Of a stretch of DNA of 64,000 bases, positions 31,232-46,708 are shown in pieces; position 1 is the stretch's first letter, and every line of letters starts with the position of its first letter. The notes beneath the pieces are model-generated. The model saw nothing but the letters and a program-made list of their open reading frames with translations. It made no database searches and was not told the DNA's origin. Both the position numbers and the translations under genes were made by a program. Source of the stretch: Ophiodon elongatus. Its lineage: Eukaryota; Chordata; Actinopteri; Perciformes; Hexagrammidae. The stretch spans positions 643,501-707,500 of the forward strand of contig JACSYO010000530.1 of NCBI GenBank assembly GCA_016806645.1. The letters run 5' to 3'.

Positions 31232-32419
31232 AGCAAACAAGGAAAGCATTTTTTTTCCGCCCTCTGTTTTCCAAAAAAAAAAAAAAGACAAAAGTCAAGA
31301 ATTCCTTTCTGTGGGAAACAACAAAAAAAAGACCCCCCCCTCCCCTCCCAAACACATTCACATGCAACTAGAGCTTCATTGTTTCAATGAGTGTATTAAT
31401 TTCACCCAAATGGATTGGAACATGGTGGTGGTATGTATGGGGATGGGGATGGCGTGCGGTGATGGAAACTATGAGCGGTGCTGGAGCAGGAGGTGAGTAG
31501 GGGGGCGGGGGGGGGGGTTACTGAGTCTCCAGAAGAAAATGTGTAATCTGAAGGAGACGTGACATCGCTCTAACTCAATGAGACTGAATGCCATGGTGAC
31601 GTGCCTTAAACATGAATAAAAGCAACGACTGGCTGCATGACACATTGGGCTCTCGCTGTCCAGATGTGGAGCCCTACTTTTTCACGAATTCAAGAAACAT
31701 TAAAGCAAGGGATTGTTTCCTCAAAGGTCTCCTTGTTCTTCTTCTCGTGACTCCTACTAGAAAAACGGGGGCCGCATGCACTTATTCACAGTATCAGTTA
31801 CTCACTTTAGACCCCACTCAGGCCCCCAATAACATCCACTGTTTCCTCACTCTAAAGAAAGGACTTCCTTTCTGGTCCATCCTGGATGTGGGGCGGGGGG
31901 GGGTAAAATATTTGGCTATGTCATATTTTATAATGTCTTTATTAGTAATGACTCATTTACTAATACTTTTTATATCAATTATTTATCATTAACAATAGAA
32001 CATTCCAGGTTGCCAGCTTGTGAAAAATCCCTTTTTTTTCCGTATTTGTAGTTACACATGTTGGGAATATTGATGAATGCTCGCGATAATCGGTTTCTTA
32101 TCAGCAATCTTTAAACGATATTAACTCATTAATATACAGATTTTTTTTTTTAAGTTTCGATTCTCTGCAGCACTGTTCTAACTGTTAAAACGTGGAAAAG
32201 ATATTCAAAATGTTTTGGCGCTTCATTAACGCAGCATTATTTTTCGTTGTTGCGCCAGGTGAGGACATGGTGAGGGTCTGCGCGCGCCTCGACGCAGCAG
32301 ACGTCAACGCGTTCAGGAGATTACAACAACGCAAAACTCACATTTTACACACACACTTTAACTGCGCCTCTCATCTCCTCTGTTGCGCTACAAAAAAGCG
32401 ACCGCATATAAAAACGTAC

Positions 32420-32520
32420 CTCTCGTTGCGCACCAGCAGCCTCTGGAGATGCTCTCAGGAGTCTCGGGAGTCTCTGCGGGGACCCGAGCTGCTCGTCCGC
32501 TCGTGCCGCTCTGGAGAATA
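32420..32520 (-). other. fhl3: Candidate distal non-coding first exon of fhl3
   Basis: On the minus strand a GC-rich stretch ends with a strong donor (CGAGAG|GTACGT, exon end 32420) about 10 kb upstream of the fhl3 acceptor at 22512. The region 32200-32640 has raised CpG and GC compared with its surroundings, as expected of a promoter. The exon start is not determined. It could instead belong to an unrelated transcript. Confidence 0.4.
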
Positions 32521-32639
32521 AAATGACAGATAATTAAATCCTCCGAGAAACTCCCGCGAGCTGCGAACTGTCGGGTTCCCAGTGACTGAAGCATCTGGTG
32601 CGTAAAAGAAACCAAACTATTCCCCCAAACCCCGCCCCT

Positions 32640-35200
32640 TTCTCCTCTCCACTCCCTCCTGTCTGTCTTTCACCTTGTGGGGAGTTCAAGCCGAAAGAAG
32701 GTAGACTCCGTGTGTTTCTTTTGGATGTAATTGAATATTTTAAATACACAGTAGACTTTTGGCCTCCAGCTGCTGATGTAAACCCCCCTTCTTCTTTTTT
32801 TTTTAGCTCTCTAAATGGAAAATCCTTAGAATAATCTATATTTAATGTGTTCTACAGCGAATATCACAATAAAGGTCATTTTGGGATTTTAAAAGTGACG
32901 TTTTAAATGGTTTCCTTCACTTAACTACCACAACAGCCCCACTCCGATGTATTATTCATCAGCAGTACACTTGATAAATGGTTTAAAACACACTATACAA
33001 TGTAATGTAGTTGTAACTGTTGTAGTCACAGGCCCCTTCACATATGTTATCTTCATGCATTACAGAGCAAAATATACTACATAATCAAGACAATATGACG
33101 CGTTTATTAATGTATTCATCAACAAATATAACTTATTGTATTAAGCGTATAGGCAGCTGGTGAATGATTGATAACACAACATGGCCCCTTTACACCCATC
33201 AAATCATATAGTGTGTATAGAGCACTTATCAAGTGTATACGTGTAATAAAGGATTTACTGACTGTTTATAGACGTTATAAACATGATCAAACTGTATATA
33301 CACACATAAAAATCTTGAAAAATAGAAGTTTGACACAGGATGATAATATAATAAATGAATACATAAATACTCCCAGTTTTGTAGTCTTAAAAATGTACAT
33401 CTACATTGTTATGTGTAAAAGTTATAAACAATGTATTAGTTGCTTAGATACGTACTTATGCGGGCTGAACAGGGGGCTTAAAATACATTTTTACCATATG
33501 GCTTCCTTTCCCTGCAGCTAGCAGCCATCGCACATGAGGATGCTGAGCAAGCAGCTTTAAAACCTCCACACTTTCTGTGTCGTCCTTCACTCTCAAGTCT
33601 AACGTCTTCTCGGCTACATGAACTTTTCTGCGGTGAGGAGCCAAACTGCAGGGCCCCGGAAAAATAAATAAATAATAATAAAAAAAAAAAAGTAAGATAT
33701 AATTTTCTCTCTCATTGACCTCTATTTTCCACAGCGGTGAGCAGGAGGTCTGGGGACGATTAGAGGCTTCAGCTGTGGCCCCATCCTGCCACTACCCATT
33801 AAGTCAGGATGTCCACACTACATGAAGGGACGATGACTTTTCACTCACGTGTGTGGCCCTCTGAAGCCGTTGATGGGCTGTTAGAGCTCATGGAGCTCTT
33901 GGTGAAGGACATGTTGAAAAATATTGATTTATTGAAATTATAACACAACCTGAGACAGGGGGGAAATTTTCCTGCGTCCTCCTGACATGTCAAACACTTA
34001 AACGTAAATGTGCTGCCACCTGCTGGTCAAACTTGTTAGTTACATCAATTCAACCGTGGGTGGGTGCTAAAACACAGATTGATTTAAAATACATGAAGCT
34101 AAAAGTCTAAAAAAAATATTTACCACATAATAATAATAAAATAATTACCACAGTATTAAACTACATATGTGGGGTGATTCATTTGTGTCTCTTTAAACCT
34201 GTCCATATTATGGAAGCCCAGTTACGCTACTATTTATAAGTGTTGTCATAATTATGAGACAATAATTATGAGGAAATCAGGTAATGCCTCAATTATTTGG
34301 ACTTAGAATCTCAGAATTATGAGAGTTGCTAATATTGTGTCATAATTATGCCCTTTTGACATAATATGGCACATAATGTGAGGATAAAACACTTCATAAT
34401 GTCAAATGTTGGTGCTTAGTGTAGCTTTATAACCTTGCATAGTAATAATGAGGCTATTTGTTTCTCATAATAATGACATGACTCATGAGAAAATATTTCA
34501 TAAGGAAAAAGTAAGGAAATGGATTTCTAACACCTAATTATGATAAACCCTAAAATAAATTATAGTTATTAGGAACGTTTCGGATATATTATCTATATTA
34601 TCACATATTGTATTTTATCAGACAGGTTTGCATCGTTGTGATAAAAAACAGGTCTCAGATTATGCTTTTGTAATTATTACCTACATACCTTATGAGAAAC
34701 TGTCTTAGAATTATGAGACACTTCATGATAAAAAGAAAAATTGTCGATTCCTATTAATGATTTTGTATCTCTTAATTGTGAGATAGTGCCTTACAAATAT
34801 GACTTTGTATCTTATGCATTTAAGAAATTCTCAAAATTATGAGACTGAGCTGTAACGAGTATGAGACACATTTCCTCATATTTAACAAATTTCAAATCTC
34901 TTTAGTTTCTCAATTCTTTGTATCTCACACATAAGATACTTTCACTAAATAAGGAAATAGAATTATCTCATGGTTATGAGATAATACATTTTAATTGGCA
35001 GAAATAAAGCAGTAATTAATAATAAAAAAGTTAATATTTCATATCTCATATTTATGACAAAGTATACACACATCTAAATATATATTTAAAAAAAAATTAA
35101 AAACGGTGACATTATCTTAGAACAGCTTTCTTAACTTGTGAGACACTAATGAAACACAAAAAAAGTTCATAACTGGGACTCAGAAAAATAAGAAACATAT
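32640..35200. other. fhl3-rragc intergenic region
   Basis: Mostly AT-rich with many 'ataattatgag' type near-repeats between 34240 and 35050, which look like decayed tandem or palindromic sequence. A possible tiny first exon at 33849-33912 (-) and an open frame at 33456-33644 (-) are discussed under rejected items. No gene is called. Confidence 0.4.
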
Positions 35201-35952
35201 TTTATTCAAGAATTATGTACAATAATTACAAATCTCTGAAATATTATTCAAGGCCTGCACAAAAAAGCAAAAAAAAAAAAAAAACACGACAAACTGAGTC
35301 CCTGTGGAGTGAATTTGGTCAAAGCGGTCATCACGAGCAACAAAAAGTCGAGTGTCGGCAGACGTGGCAGGTTCGTCCCGAGTGAAACAGCCTCATCCGT
35401 TATGCCCAGACTCCATTAGGACCAACGGGCTGTCACTAAACCAAGGCTCTAATGGCGGAACTGGCACAGTACTGGTCTGACGGGGATCCTGAGCAGAGCT
35501 CCGGCCGCTGGTCACATGATTCATTATCAACAGAAAACACACTGTAGAACAAACACTGTGCTTTCTTTTCTCATACTGGCTATCAGAGCCACTTACGGCA
35601 CGCAATATTTCAACGTTTAATGAGCAGGAACATGAAAGAAGTTCACACTGTTAATTTTAGTTTGTGGAAATTCAGTTTAAGCTTCAGTCAACGGAGCTTT
35701 TTGTTCATGTCGACGATAAGGGCTTAAACTGGGTCAGAAGACTCTTAGGCGTGTGTGTATATATATATAAAAAATTTGCAGAGTGCACAGACGTAACTGG
35801 CCAAGAAGGTAAACACAGCTGACATTTCAATACCGATAAATGTGCAGAAAGAAGGAACGACTAGTTTTATGTTTTTTTTGGCGTAAGCTCAGTTCATCAG
35901 TTGTACCTGATTCACATTCAGTTGCACAGTCAGGCAGCGTGTGTTTAACACG

Positions 35953-36010
<58 letters not shown>

Positions 36011-36093
36011 TTTCATGTGATCTCTCCACGTGGTCGCAGCCTCGCTGCTCTCCAGGTAGATTTGAAGATTCACACACACACACCATCGTCCCT
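35201..36093 (-). other. rragc: rragc 3' UTR with poly(A) signal
   Basis: From the rragc stop the minus-strand sequence runs about 0.9 kb to AATAAA (plus TTTATT, 35201-35206). It contains (CA)n on the gene strand (plus (TG)n at 35955-36008) close after the stop. Confidence 0.55.
35955..36008 (+). repeat. (TG)n microsatellite in rragc 3' UTR
   Basis: About 27 uninterrupted TG units starting roughly 85 bases beyond the rragc stop codon; the mRNA would carry (CA)n. Confidence 0.9.
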
Positions 36094-40312
<4,219 letters not shown>

Positions 40313-41100
40313 CCTGCACTTGCACTACCTGTTATTTAGTCACACCCTCCTTTAAAGCCTTCCGGGTTGTTGTTGTTTGTTGGTTACTTTCCTCTAAGTG
40401 TCCAAATAATCCCCACAGGAATGCTGTAGATTTTCACCTAGCATGGCTAGCTACTTAGCTGTCAGCTGTAGGTGAGCTGTTAGTATGTTAAAAGTCCACG
40501 TCCGGCCGCAACGTGTCCGCGCGGGGTTCAAGAGAAGAGATACCAAAAGGTTAACTCACCTCAATGTCGTGAAGGTATTATTTCAGAGCAGCAAAATGAC
40601 AGGATTAGTTAGCTGCTAGCTATAACAACAAGGCGAGCTACAGGTCAGACGGGCCCACCCCTTGAATCTGATTGGCTGTCGGCTCAGAGCGCAGTCACGT
40701 GACAAACCGTCAGCCAGAAGCAGGAAGAACACCAACAGTGAGTAATGTTTTGGGGCTTTCAACGTTACTGGTATACTGTTTTTGATCATTAATTAGGCTG
40801 CATGTGCCTTCTTTATAAATATTAGTTTGATGTTAACATTATCCAGAGCACGAATCTGCGACTGCATGTCTGAGAATGCATCTGGTTATTGATTAATTTC
40901 CTCCTGATTAGTGAGCGTTAGTCAGCTAACGTCCCCGAGACTCATTCATCTTTGTCTTCGCACTATTTTTGGGGTATTAGCTAATTCATATTTTTTTCCA
41001 GCCTTGTTGTTGTGTCTCTGTGCAGTCACGATGACTCAAGCGTTGTAGAAACCCGGAAGTGATTCGGCTTCGTCTCTGTTTTTCACGTGACTGTTTGAGA
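40313..41100. promoter_or_regulatory. Bidirectional rragc/ppt1 promoter region with CLEAR-type motifs
   Basis: This GC-rich interval separates the rragc start (minus, ATG 40312) from ppt1 (plus). It contains GTCACGTGAC at 40694-40703, an exact match to the 10-base CLEAR consensus bound by TFEB/TFE3/MITF, and TCACGTGA at 41083-41090. It also has ATTGG (inverted CCAAT) at 40668-40672 and CGGAAGTG (ETS/GABP) at 41054-41061. A plus-strand donor (AACA|GTGAGT, exon end 40737) could end a ppt1 non-coding exon. A minus-strand donor (TTGAG|GTGAGT, exon end 40560) could end an rragc non-coding exon, with CAG just before the rragc ATG as acceptor. Motifs are seen directly; promoter function is inferred. 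Confidence 0.6.
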
Positions 41101-41125
41101 CGCAGCGCCTCCTGATTGCCATTGT

Positions 41126-41221
41126 TATTGTATTGATCTAACTTTGTATTGATCTAACTTTGTATTGATCTAACTTTGTATTGATCTAACTTTATATTGA
41201 TCTAACTTCATATTGATCTAT
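41126..41221 (+). repeat. Minisatellite, 16-bp TATTGATCTAACTTTG unit
   Basis: About six head-to-tail copies with few differences, in the presumed first intron of ppt1. Confidence 0.95.
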
Positions 41222-42053
41222 ATTAGTGGGGCAAACAGAGACCAATACAAGGAACAAGGTGGACAGAAACTGCACACACAAGCCTATTTATAAGTGAATG
41301 CTTAATAAAAAAGCATGAAGCATTAAACTAAAATCAACAAAAATTAAATATTGATTTTGATTGATAGGATATTTTAATAAGTCGATAAGTTCAACTTTGA
41401 CTGATCCCCACAGGGAGGATTCAGTTGCTGCAGCAGCAGCACGAGGACAGCAATACAGATAAATATTAAAAAAAAAAAAAAAATGAAATAATAAGATGTA
41501 TATTAAATAACTAAAATAAGAATAGAAACATTATAAAACTACGCAGAGCATATGGGAAGCATTTGTATTTGCCAGGTGAAGTGAAAGTGGTGTGGTTAAT
41601 AGCCGCTCTGTGTACAGCACTGTCATATGAAGTTAACAGTGAACACACAACTGATACACTGATTAAATAATGGTACTAATGTTTGTCTGTATTCATATAG
41701 AGATATATTTCTAAAATAGAATTGAATGCATGTATGGGATATATTTTATAAGATGAAAGGTAGTAATATAAGTAAGATAACAATCTGTATAAGTGTTTAA
41801 ATTGAACACGGTGTTTATAATGTGCCATTGGATTTTTAGGTTTAAGTTTCAATACATGAACAGAAAATAGACCATAAGCCACCGGGGTAAGTGGGGTTCA
41901 GTTAATCTGTGATGGCTCTAGTTGTTGAAGTCTTGCAGAGTTATGTCTAGATAAAAAAAAAAAAAAAGGTACAAAGTGAAGAAAGAGGAAAGGTAATTAT
42001 GTATCTTTGCAACACAACAAACACACACTTTGACCCCCGTGCGTTTGCTTCAG

Positions 42054-42859
42054 GATCCAGGATGGCTGCGCTCCTCCTGTGTTTCCTGCTGGCTGCTCCG
42101 GTGCTGCTGGTTGCTGGCAGCCCAGTTCACACCTCCAACAATGGGACCGTACCACTGGTGCTGTGGCACGGCATGGGTGAGTGAACGGCCCGTCCTTCTA
42201 CAGGAGAAAAAAAAAAAAAAAGCCATTACATTTACTTTCGAGGAAGTTATCTAATGGGAATTATGAACAAACCCCGTTTATGAAGACGAGAACTATATTT
42301 ATTTCACAACAAAAAACAACAACCCCACAGCACTTTGTCTTCTCCTTCAACAACCAGGTGTCTGTGTTTCATACGTTGAGCAGATGTTAATGTAAGCCAT
42401 ACATTTCAGACAAAAAGAGCCCGCGTTGATGCACGTCCTCCTTTGATAAGACTGCCGGTGTTCTATGTGTTTTCTTTCTGTCAATGAATCCAATGAAAAG
42501 ACAAAACACAAACAATTATTCAAACGGGAATAAAAAGTGCATTTTGGGGCGGGGGGACTATTTTCAGCGGGGGATTAATGCACTTGTTGCTCTTGTGACA
42601 ACAGCAGATGGATGTATGTGGGACTCAAAGTAAATAAAAAAACCTGTGCCCACACACATGTTAATGATGTGAATAGTGCAACAGTGTGGCTCATTTTTAT
42701 ATATATGTTTCGTGTATTTTTGGACACAAGTGGAGCTTTGAGGCCCAGATGAATACATCAGGCTGTACTTGGTTTGAAACATACACCACATGTTACACAT
42801 ACATACATCAGCATCGTGAAGTGAGTCAAAGTTTAGTGAAATGGTTTTAACGATAATAA

Positions 42860-42957
<98 letters not shown>

Positions 42958-45900
42958 ACCAGGCGATAGCTGTTGCAACCCGCTCAGCATGGGGTCGATA
43001 AAGAAGATGATCGAGGAGGAGATCTCTGGCATCTACGTGCTCTCGCTGATGATCGGGAAGAATGTCGTTCAGGTACTTGTACACTCAGCCAGCCTCTTCT
43101 GAAGGAAACGGGTAGCTTTGTGTCCTAGTTACTTGTTGATCCCAAAATGGTTACATTGCTGGAGAAAATAGGATCTGCTCTATTTAAAAAAAAAAAAAAA
43201 AAAAATATTTGTGCTTTTCAACACACAAACAAAGCTTCAACAATACACGGTGAGCACAGGAACTAAACCTCCATGACGTATGAAATACAGAGCACATGAT
43301 ATACTCTGACATAATTGCACACTCGCACACTGTCACGGTCGACAGTGACACAACAAATAAAAATAAATAAAAAGGAAAAGAAAATAATAATTTTTAAATG
43401 TTTAATAGTTCTGTGAATGAATACGGTTAACCAATTTTCATTATTGCAATGATTCTTTTTAATATTACATAGATCTTTTATATTATTTGTCAGTTCTGCG
43501 CATGTATTTTGTAAATTAAAACAGCTCCTTTTTTTATATATGCGCCATCCAGTTTTTTATGTCTCTCGAGCTAAAAGGCAAATGCTTTAAGTTCCATAAC
43601 TCCAAACTTAACCAAACAAAAAAAAAAAAAAAAAAACATTATTTAATTTCTGAAAAGGTACATAAATGCGTTTCTTGCCGTTCTCCTTTTTCCTCCCGCA
43701 CTATAACACACAAGACGTGTGACTACACGCCACACGTCGAGAGCACACAGCAGCCGTGATTGAAACATCCGCATGACGTGCGCGGGGTTCCTGTTCTGTG
43801 GGATTTGCAGCGCCGGTGGCGTGGGTTACATCAGGGGGAGTAGCTCTTTTACAACTCCACTATGTCATTTCTCACTGTTAATATTCATAGAGAGCCAGCA
43901 CGACTCCGCTTTGATCCCTCGTAGCGCCGCCACTTTATCTCCCCGGCTCTCCTCCTCGAGGACCGTGCTTCTTTTAAATCGGCCCCGTCACGCTTTGAGC
44001 TTTTCATGTTTGTCCTCCTGCAGGACATGGAAAATGGCTTTTTCATGGACGTGAATGAGCAGGTGTCCGTGGTGTGCAGTCAGCTGGCCCAGGACCCGGA
44101 GTTGAAGGGGGGATACAATGCCATGGGCTTCTCCCAGGGGGCACAATTTCTGTATGTAACCACACTGTTCTGGACACTGAATGCTTTCCTTATGTGCATG
44201 TGGTCGGAAATTGGACAAATTCTGTGCTTGCGTAGTTTCCCCTTCTTGCCTGCTTTTCCTGCAGAGTGAATGAAATACTTAAAAATGTCCAATGTCTCAG
44301 AGGACAGTGTGATGAGCTGCGAGTCCTGGGCTTCATTCTCAGGTGGCGGCCTCTGTTTGAGCATGTTCTCCACTCCTCCCCCCACAGGAGAGCCGTGGCC
44401 CAGCGCTGTCCCTCTCCACCAATGAAGAACCTGATCTCCATCGGGGGCCAGCACCAAGGTACCATTATGGAAAAACCGAAACGCCACCGATTTAAAAGCG
44501 CATCAATGAGCCTCACTGTTGCACTGGATGACATGTTCCTTCATCATCGTGAATGTGGACACTGTCGGGTTTTTTTTTTTTCATTCCACATACACCGTCC
44601 TGCTGCCCTGAACACTCACTAGAGCACCGTAATGTGTATTGATCCGCGGTTGAAAATACTCACCGACAAATGCACTGTTTACTCTAATTTAAATCACATT
44701 TGTGGAAAAACTACAATGCCCAACTGTTTAAGGAATTTTAGAAATTAAACTGTATATCTGTGACTAGTTTTTAAAGATTCTTTCATCTTCACTTGGAACA
44801 AATGGATTTGAGTCTGAGGGCCACAGACACAAAGCATCGCCATGAAGAGAGTGGCAGAGATGGTTCTGGTCTTTTCATGGGACTTGTTGGCAATAAGACT
44901 TGGTATAGAGTGTGATTACGACTCGTCATTACAAACGGTCTTGACAAATACTGTGTGTGTGTGTTTAAATCCTCAGGAGTGTACGGGCTGCCCAGGTGTC
45001 CCGGAGAGAGCTCCCACATCTGCGACATGATACGCAAAGCTCTGAACAACGGCGCTTACACCGACATGGTCCAAAAACAGTGCGTGTCTTCCCGCCCCTC
45101 TCTGAACGATGCCGATGTGTTTAGTGGCCCTCATAGTGTGTGGCCCTTGGTTGTTCTGCAGCGCTGACTGGATGTTGTGTTTGTGGTCATCAGCCTGGTG
45201 CAGGCCCAGTACTGGCACGACCCCTTAAACGACGACCTGTACAAGAAGCACAGCCTCTTCCTGGCCGACATCAACCAGGAGAGGGTCAGTATGATGCACA
45301 ATTCATCAGTTAGCTTTGCAGTTGTGGGGGGAAAAAGGTTTTATTCTTGAGAAGTAGTTTGACTAAATAAGCTCATGTTGAAATCCATTTACTGGCTTTT
45401 TGTGGGTTATTTAAAGGGGACACAATTGGCTCATTTTCAGGTTCATACTTTGTATTTTGGGTATGAATGAATGAATATATAGATATATATCTCTATAGTT
45501 TTGAGAAGTTGTACAAACTCCTTGTCAAGGTTGTTGCAAATTCCTATATTTGTAATCAGATTTCTCATATTAAAAATAAATACATATATATATATATATA
45601 TATTTAACTTTTTAATTAATTTTTTTATTAAAAGGTTGTAAATGAGACGTACAGGAAGAATCTTCAGCTGCTGGAAAAGTTCGTCATGGTCAAGTTCCTG
45701 CAGGACTCTGTAGTGGATCCCGTCGACACAGAGGTACTCCACCCACCCACGCCTCTGAATGTAAGAACGCTGCATCACAAACCGCCTCGTCATGTGTTTT
45801 TCTTTTTTCGCTGCAGTGGTTCGGCTTCCTGAAAAGCGGCCAGGCCAAAGAGACTGAAACTCTCCAGGAGAGCGCTCTCTACAAAGAGGTAACGGGGTTT

Positions 45901-46344
45901 GCTGGCTCATGAGGAAGGAAGTACTCAAATCTTTCACTTCAGTAAAAGTAGCAGTACTACAGTGTAAAAGTCAAAAAAATACTTGTAAGTATCAAAAGTA
46001 ACAGTATTCATTAGAGCATATGTATTGATGCATTAATGTTGCAGCTGGTAAAGGTGGGGCTAATTTAACTACTGTACATGGGGTCATAATGTATCGTCTG
46101 TCGTTTCATTCGTGCCGTCAGTTTAAAAAAGGTCCTAGTTAGCCAACAATGTGATGGAGTAGCTCCGCCTTCGGACTGCCGAGTGTCTGAGGTCGTGAAC
46201 CTGAGTGTCGCGTCTCCTCAGGACCGTCTGGGCCTGGCAGCGATGGACGCCGCTGGAAAGCTGGAGTTTCTGTCGAGCAAAGGAGACCACCTGCAGTTCA
46301 CCAGAGAGTGGTTCAACGCGAACCTGCTGCCTTATTTACACTGA
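42054..46344 (+). CDS. ppt1: Palmitoyl-protein thioesterase 1
   Basis: Nine coding exons: 42062-42176 (ATG 42062), 42963-43072, 44024-44151, 44388-44458, 44977-45079, 45194-45284, 45635-45733, 45817-45888 and 46222-46344 (TGA). Total 912 nt, 303 aa (human 306). Residues 1-20 form a signal peptide (MAALLLCFLLAAPVLLVAG). VPLVLWHGMGDSCCNP starts the alpha/beta-hydrolase fold. The nucleophile is Ser112 in GYNAMGFSQGAQF, with Asp230 (QDSVVDPVD) and His286 (GDHLQF) completing the triad at positions matching human 115, 233 and 289. The enzyme removes S-palmitate from proteins in the lysosome; loss in humans causes infantile neuronal ceroid lipofuscinosis. One variation: FSQGA instead of the usual FSQGG. 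An AG acceptor at 42053 directly before the ATG exon suggests an upstream non-coding exon near 40.7-41.1 kb. The gene converges with cap1. Confidence 0.95.
42862..42954 (+). repeat. ppt1: (GT)n microsatellite at the ppt1 exon 2 acceptor
   Basis: About 46 GT units end just eight bases before ppt1 coding exon 2 (42963). The sequence between is CGCACCAG, so the repeat itself occupies the place of the polypyrimidine tract. Confidence 0.95.
45915..46080. repeat. Teleost dispersed repeat (TACTTCAGTAAAAGTA family), ppt1 last intron
   Basis: 'ctttcacttcagtaaaagta' and 'gcagtactacagtgtaaaag' followed by 'tgatgcattaatgttgcagc' match the family at 22170-22325 and 36380-36500. Confidence 0.6.
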
Positions 46345-46700
46345 GAACACTGCAGTCAAGTCACCTCGGAGTAAATATAATAATCAGGCTTAAACTACTA
46401 TTCAGCTTCGGAATCAACAGAATGCCAGTCTATAATAAAAAGCTCAATAGCCTGAACAGGGATGCAGAAAGCACATAATTCATTCCTTTTGCACTGATCA
46501 CTTGTAGCATGTTGTCGTTTTGTGATGCAACTTCAGCATCTTGTTTCACTGCATCGTGACTCGGCTCCTTCTACTGTACTGATGAGGTCACACCGTCAGA
46601 CATGTTGAATTGAGACTTAAATTAAATATTTTGTTCTAATGTACATCATTTAAACTGCCTCTGTACGTATTGCATTTTAATCCAATAAAGACAAACAGAC
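46345..46700 (+). other. ppt1: ppt1 3' UTR and poly(A) signal
   Basis: The 3' UTR runs from 46345. AATAAA occurs at about 46433 (close to the stop) and at 46684-46689, the latter being the likelier main signal. Confidence 0.6.
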
Positions 46701-46708
46701 TTTTTATT
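46684..46708. terminator. Back-to-back poly(A) signals of ppt1 (+) and cap1 (-)
   Basis: AATAAA on the plus strand at 46684-46689 and AATAAA on the minus strand at 46703-46708 (plus TTTATT) are separated by 13 bases. They can serve as the ends of the convergent ppt1 and cap1 transcripts. Another minus-strand candidate for cap1 is at 47245-47250. Confidence 0.45.

Larger units (their letters stand above)
28200..32419 (-). other. fhl3: fhl3 5' region between two candidate first exons
   Basis: No coding exon is recognised. It includes repeat fragments at 29285-29510, 30110-30350 and 30720-30795, and a (GAA)n tract at 31133-31231. Several homopolymer and C-rich runs are present. The open frames rich in R, K or S at 31046-31496 are only translations of the GAA repeat. 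Confidence 0.55.

Noticed and set aside
31046..31496. Open frames rich in arginine, lysine or serine
   Set aside because: They are translations of the (GAA)n microsatellite in different frames.
33456..33912. Possible two-exon small gene on the minus strand (MSFTKSS... exon 33849-33912; open frame 33456-33644)
   Set aside because: The first exon has a good start and donor, and the second an acceptor at 33645, but the phase-matched join meets a stop after about ten codons. The attractive frame is out of phase. No family resemblance.
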